From Saccoglossus kowalevskii (Eukaryota > Hemichordata > Enteropneusta > Harrimaniidae): DNA of 40,821 bases. Positions 37,716 through 40,821 of this stretch are shown here, in pieces. A program made the translations under genes and the position numbers. Location of the stretch: positions 1 through 40,821 of the forward strand of contig NW_003142391.1 in NCBI RefSeq assembly GCF_000003605.2, written 5' to 3'. A model generated the notes under the pieces. It worked only from the letters and a program-made list of their open reading frames with translations. It ran no database searches and was not told the origin of the DNA. Positions within the stretch are counted from its first letter, which is position 1. Every line of letters starts with the position of its first letter.

Positions 37716-39405
37716 GTATGTGTTAGTTACCTGTTCATTACACATACCAAATTGTGAGTCACTCTTGGTTGAACCACTAGGTATGCGTTGGTTACCTGTT
37801 CATTACACATACCAAATTGTGTGTCATTCCTGGTTGAACCACTAGGTATGCGTTGGTTACCTGTTCATTATGCATACCAAATTGTGTGTCACTCTTGGTT
37901 GAACCACTAGGTATGCGTTGGTTACCTGTTCATTACACATACCAAATTGTGTGTCACTCTTGGTTGAACCACTAGGTATGCGTTAGTTACCTGTTCATTA
38001 CACATACCAAATTGTGTGTCACTCTTGGTTGAACCACTAGGTATGGGTTGGTTACCTGTTCATTACACATACCAAATTGAGTGTCATTCCTGGTTGAACC
38101 ATTAGGTATGCGTTGGTTACCTGTTCATTATGCATACCAAATTGTGTGTCACTCTTCGTTGAACCACTAGGTATGCGTTGGTTACCTGTTCATTACACAT
38201 ACCAAATTGAGTGTCATTCCTGGTTGAACCACTAGGTATGCGTTGGTTACCTGTTCATTACACATACCAAATTGTGTGTCACTCTTGGTTGAACCACTAG
38301 GTATGCGTTGGTTACCTGTTCATTACACATACCAAATTGTGAGTCACTCTTGGTTGAACCAATAGGTATGCGTTGGTTACCTGTTCATTATGCATACCAA
38401 ATTGTGTGTCACTCTTGATTGAACCACTAGGTATGCGCTGGTTACCCGTTCATTGCACATACCAAATTGTCTGTCACTCTTGGTTGAACCACTAGGTATG
38501 CGTTGGTTACCTGTTCATTACACATACCAAATTGTGTGTCACTCTTGGTTGAACCACTAGGTATGCGTTGGTTACCTGTTCATTACACATACCAAATTGT
38601 GTGTCATTCCTGGTTGAACCACTAGGTATGCGTTGGTTACCTGTTCATTACGCATACCAAATTGTGAGTCACTCTTGGTTGAACCACTAGGTATGCGCTG
38701 GTTACCTGTTCATTACACATACCAAATTGTGAGTCACTCTTGGTTGAACCAATAGGTATGCGTTGGTTACCTGTTCATTACGCATACCAAATTGTGGGTC
38801 ATTCCCAGTTGAACCACTAGGTATGCGTTGGTTACCTGTTCATTACACATACCAAATTGTGTGTCACTCTTGGTTGAACCACTAGGTATGCGTTGGTTAC
38901 CTGTTCATTACACATACCAAATTGTGTGTCATTCCTGGTTGAACCACTAGGTATGCGTTGGTTACCTGTTCATTACGCATACCAAATTGTGAGTCACTCT
39001 TGGTTGAACCACTAGGTATGCGCTGGTTACCTGTTCATTACACATACCAAATTGTGAGTTACTCTTGGTTGAACCAATAGGTATGCGTTGGTTACCTGTT
39101 CATTACGCATACCAAATTGTTGGTCATTCCCAGTTGAACCACTAGGTATGCGTTGGTTACCTGTTCATAACACATACCAAATTGTGAGTCACTCTTAGTT
39201 GAACCACTAGGTATACGTTGGTTACCTGTTCATTACACATACCAAATTGTGTGTCACTCTTGGTTGAACCACTAGGTATGCGTTGGTTACCTGTTCATTA
39301 CACATACCAAATTGTGAGTCACTCTTGGTTGAACCACTAGGTATGCGTTGGTTACCTGTTCATTACACATACCAAATTGTGTGTCACTCTTGGTTGAACC
39401 ACTAG
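37716..39405 (+). repeat. 26-monomer higher-order repeat, copy 3 (1690 bp)
   Basis: The next copy lies exactly 1690 bp (26 x 65) downstream: GTATGTGTTAG 37716 and 39406, GTATGGGTTGG 38041 and 39731, CATTGCACATACC 38451 and 40141, CTGTCACTC 38471 and 40161. Almost no differences are visible between the two copies from 37716 to 38810, so this is the youngest-looking duplication in the window. Confidence 0.85.
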
Positions 39406-40509
39406 GTATGTGTTAGTTACCTGTTCATTACACATACCAAATTGTGAGTCACTCTTGGTTGAACCACTAGGTATGCGTTGGTTACCTGTTCATTACACAT
39501 ACCAAATTGTGTGTCATTCCTGGTTGAACCACTAGGTATGCGTTGGTTACCTGTTCATTATGCATACCAAATTGTGTGTCACTCTTGGTTGAACCACTAG
39601 GTATGCGTTGGTTACCTGTTCATTACACATACCAAATTGTGTGTCACTCTTGGTTGAACCACTAGGTATGCGTTAGTTACCTGTTCATTACACATACCAA
39701 ATTGTGTGTCACTCTTGGTTGAACCACTAGGTATGGGTTGGTTACCTGTTCATTACACATACCAAATTGAGTGTCATTCCTGGTTGAACCATTAGGTATG
39801 CGTTGGTTACCTGTTCATTATGCATACCAAATTGTGTGTCACTCTTCGTTGAACCACTAGGTATGCGTTGGTTACCTGTTCATTACACATACCAAATTGA
39901 GTGTCATTCCTGGTTGAACCACTAGGTATGCGTTGGTTACCTGTTCATTACACATACCAAATTGTGTGTCACTCTTGGTTGAACCACTAGGTATGCGTTG
40001 GTTACCTGTTCATTACACATACCAAATTGTGAGTCACTCTTGGTTGAACCAATAGGTATGCGTTGGTTACCTGTTCATTATGCATACCAAATTGTGTGTC
40101 ACTCTTGATTGAACCACTAGGTATGCGCTGGTTACCCGTTCATTGCACATACCAAATTGTCTGTCACTCTTGGTTGAACCACTAGGTATGCGTTGGTTAC
40201 CTGTTCATTACACATACCAAATTGTGTGTCACTCTTGGTTGAACCACTAGGTATGCGTTGGTTACCTGTTCATTACACATACCAAATTGTGTGTCATTCC
40301 TGGTTGAACCACTAGGTATGCGTTGGTTACCTGTTCATTACGCATACCAAATTGTGAGTCACTCTTGGTTGAACCACTAGGTATGCGCTGGTTACCTGTT
40401 CATTACACATACCAAATTGTGAGTCACTCTTGGTTGAACCAATAGGTATGCGTTGGTTACCTGTTCATTACGCATACCAAATTGTGGGTCATTCCCAGTT
40501 GAACCACTA
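39406..40509 (+). repeat. 26-monomer higher-order repeat, copy 4 (truncated by the array edge)
   Basis: Follows copy 3 monomer for monomer from GTATGTGTTAG (39406) through CATTGCACATACC (40141) to the GTGGGTCATTCCC monomer (40485). It then stops against the degenerate edge monomers. A nearly identical higher-order copy directly touching degraded edge units shows that amplification reached to within about 240 bp of the array end. Confidence 0.8.
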
Positions 40510-40749
40510 GGTATGCGTTGGTTACCCGTTCATTACGCATACCAAATAGTGCGTCATTCCTGGTTGAACCACTAAGTATGCGTGGGTTACCTGTTCATTA
40601 CGCATACCAAATTGTGAGACACTCCCATTTGCACCACTAAGTATACGTTGGTTACCTGTTCATGACGCATACGAAATCGGGTCACGGTGTCACTCCCGGA
40701 TGAACCACTAGGTATACTTTGGCTAACCGTTCATTACGCATACCAAATT
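40510..40749 (+). repeat. Degenerate edge monomers
   Basis: Four terminal units. 40510-40574 has the normal length, with ACCCGTT, ACGCATACC and AGTGCGTCATT. 40575-40639 is AGTATGCGTGGG with CTCCCATTTGCACC. 40640-40710 is 71 bp, with ATACGTT, CATACGAAATCGG and an extra GTCACG-like segment. 40711-40749 is cut after unit position 39, with GGTATACTTTGGCTAACCG. Divergence rises toward the flank, as is typical where homogenisation fades. These copies keep CpG at several sites where the array interior mostly has TpG or CpA. Confidence 0.85.
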
Positions 40750-40821
40750 AAAACATTACATATATATACCGGTATATAATGTGTTCAGTTGCTTCAGACG
40801 TAAATAATATAATACATTAGA
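40750..40821. other. Array flank, AT-rich non-satellite sequence
   Basis: The last 72 bp do not match the monomer. The stretch is AT-rich, contains alternating TA runs around 40761-40778, a direct repeat TTCAG (40784 and 40793) and AATAATATAATAC at 40803-40815. No coding, RNA or transposon feature can be supported in such a short stretch. Confidence 0.8.
40753..40782. repeat. Palindrome beside the array end
   Basis: TATATACCGGTATATA at 40763-40778 is a perfect 16-bp palindrome. The outer bases ACATTA (40753-40758) and TAATGT (40777-40782) also pair, leaving CATATA unpaired on the left side. It begins four bases after the last satellite base. It could be a chance AT-rich palindrome, a terminal inverted repeat remnant, or a breakage-prone site that fixed the array boundary. 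Confidence 0.6.

Larger units (their letters stand above)
1..40749 (+). repeat. 65-bp satellite DNA array, about 627 tandem monomers
   Basis: Head-to-tail copies of a 65-bp unit fill the window, all in the same orientation. The period is seen directly: CCTGTTCATT starts at 361 and again at 426, and anchors kilobases apart are separated by exact or near-exact multiples of 65. Landmarks in unit coordinates are GGTATGCGT 1-9, GGTTACC 11-17, TGTTCATT 18-25, ACACATACC 26-34, AAATTG 35-40 and TTGGTTGAACCACTA 51-65. Consensus GC is about 42%, and this strand is T-rich (23 T against 15 A). Substitutions cluster at a few positions (8, 18, 23, 27, 28, 43, 48, 51, 53), while 11-17, 32-39 and 55-65 are largely constant. 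The period is not a multiple of three and both strands contain stops, so the array is non-coding. The array continues beyond the left edge of the window. I do not recognise the family, and the host is not identifiable beyond being a probable CpG-methylating eukaryote. Confidence 0.98.

Noticed and set aside
1-40749. CRISPR array
   Set aside because: The units are contiguous 65-bp copies with variants scattered through them. There is no alternation of constant repeat and unique spacer, and no cas gene.
1-40749. Compensatory changes maintaining the monomer hairpin
   Set aside because: GTATGTGTTAG monomers do pair perfectly with ACACATACC, but they look like copies of one amplified variant. Other GTATGTGTTGG and GCATTGG monomers carry non-matching right arms, so CpG decay on each arm explains the data without selection for pairing.
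1-40749. CENP-B box
   Set aside because: Some monomers contain CTTCGTTGAACC, which fits the first half of the TTCGNNNNANNCGGG pattern, but the required CGGG half is absent (ACTA instead).
1-40749. Hammerhead ribozyme in the satellite
   Set aside because: Neither strand of the monomer contains the CTGATGA and GAAA core elements.
1-40749. Telomeric repeat or subtelomere cap
   Set aside because: No short G-rich telomere motif is present, and the array ends in AT-rich unique-looking sequence.
40750-40821. Transposon end at the array flank
   Set aside because: There is a palindrome, but no target-site duplication, transposase fragment or recognisable terminal repeat can be shown in 72 bp.

Overview
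The window is one head-to-tail satellite DNA array with no genes. A 65-bp monomer, about 627 copies at one per 65 bp, runs from base 1 to about 40749, always in the same orientation. It is followed by only 72 bp of other, AT-rich sequence. The left end of the array lies outside the window, so 40.7 kb is a minimum length. The pattern is that of eukaryotic constitutive heterochromatin (pericentromeric, subtelomeric or interstitial satellite). The species cannot be named from the sequence. The variation is dominated by CpG to TpG or CpA changes at several fixed monomer positions, which points to a genome with cytosine methylation at CpG (for example vertebrate, plant, mollusc or cnidarian).

Monomer (unit position 1 = first G of GGTATGCGT): GGTATGCGT at 1-9, GGTTACC at 11-17, TGTTCATT at 18-25, ACACATACC (or ACGCATACC, ATGCATACC) at 26-34, AAATTG at 35-40, a variable GTGTGTC or GTGAGTC at 40-46, and TTGGTTGAACCACTA at 51-65. 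Consensus GC is about 42%. The unit holds a dyad (1-9 against 26-34), the short palindrome TGGTTGAACCA (52-62) and GGTTACC (11-17).

Layout: 1-29.45 kb is a mosaic of long duplicated blocks. For example, parts of 1.7-5.9 kb recur at 19.9-23.0 kb and again within 25.5-29.45 kb, and 13.7-14.75 kb recurs at 27.2-28.2 kb. Near 29.45-29.62 kb, at a cluster of one-base insertions, the array passes into a second domain (29.5-40.5 kb). This domain is more uniform, has few ACCCGTT monomers, and contains recent higher-order repeats: 17- and 13-monomer periods at 29.5-32.3 kb, then a marker-defined repeat with spacings of 31, 21 and 26 monomers at 34.3-40.5 kb. An island of first-domain sequence sits in it at about 34.98-35.95 kb. 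The last four monomers (40510-40749) are degenerate, as expected at an array edge, and the last is cut at unit position 39.

No protein gene, RNA gene, CRISPR array or intact mobile element is supported. Short open frames of 61-70 codons exist, but all of them overlap one-base insertions or deletions in the satellite and they are not credible genes. The main observations are the CpG-decay signature, the nested block and higher-order structure, the domain boundary with its indel cluster, and the array edge with a palindrome just outside it.
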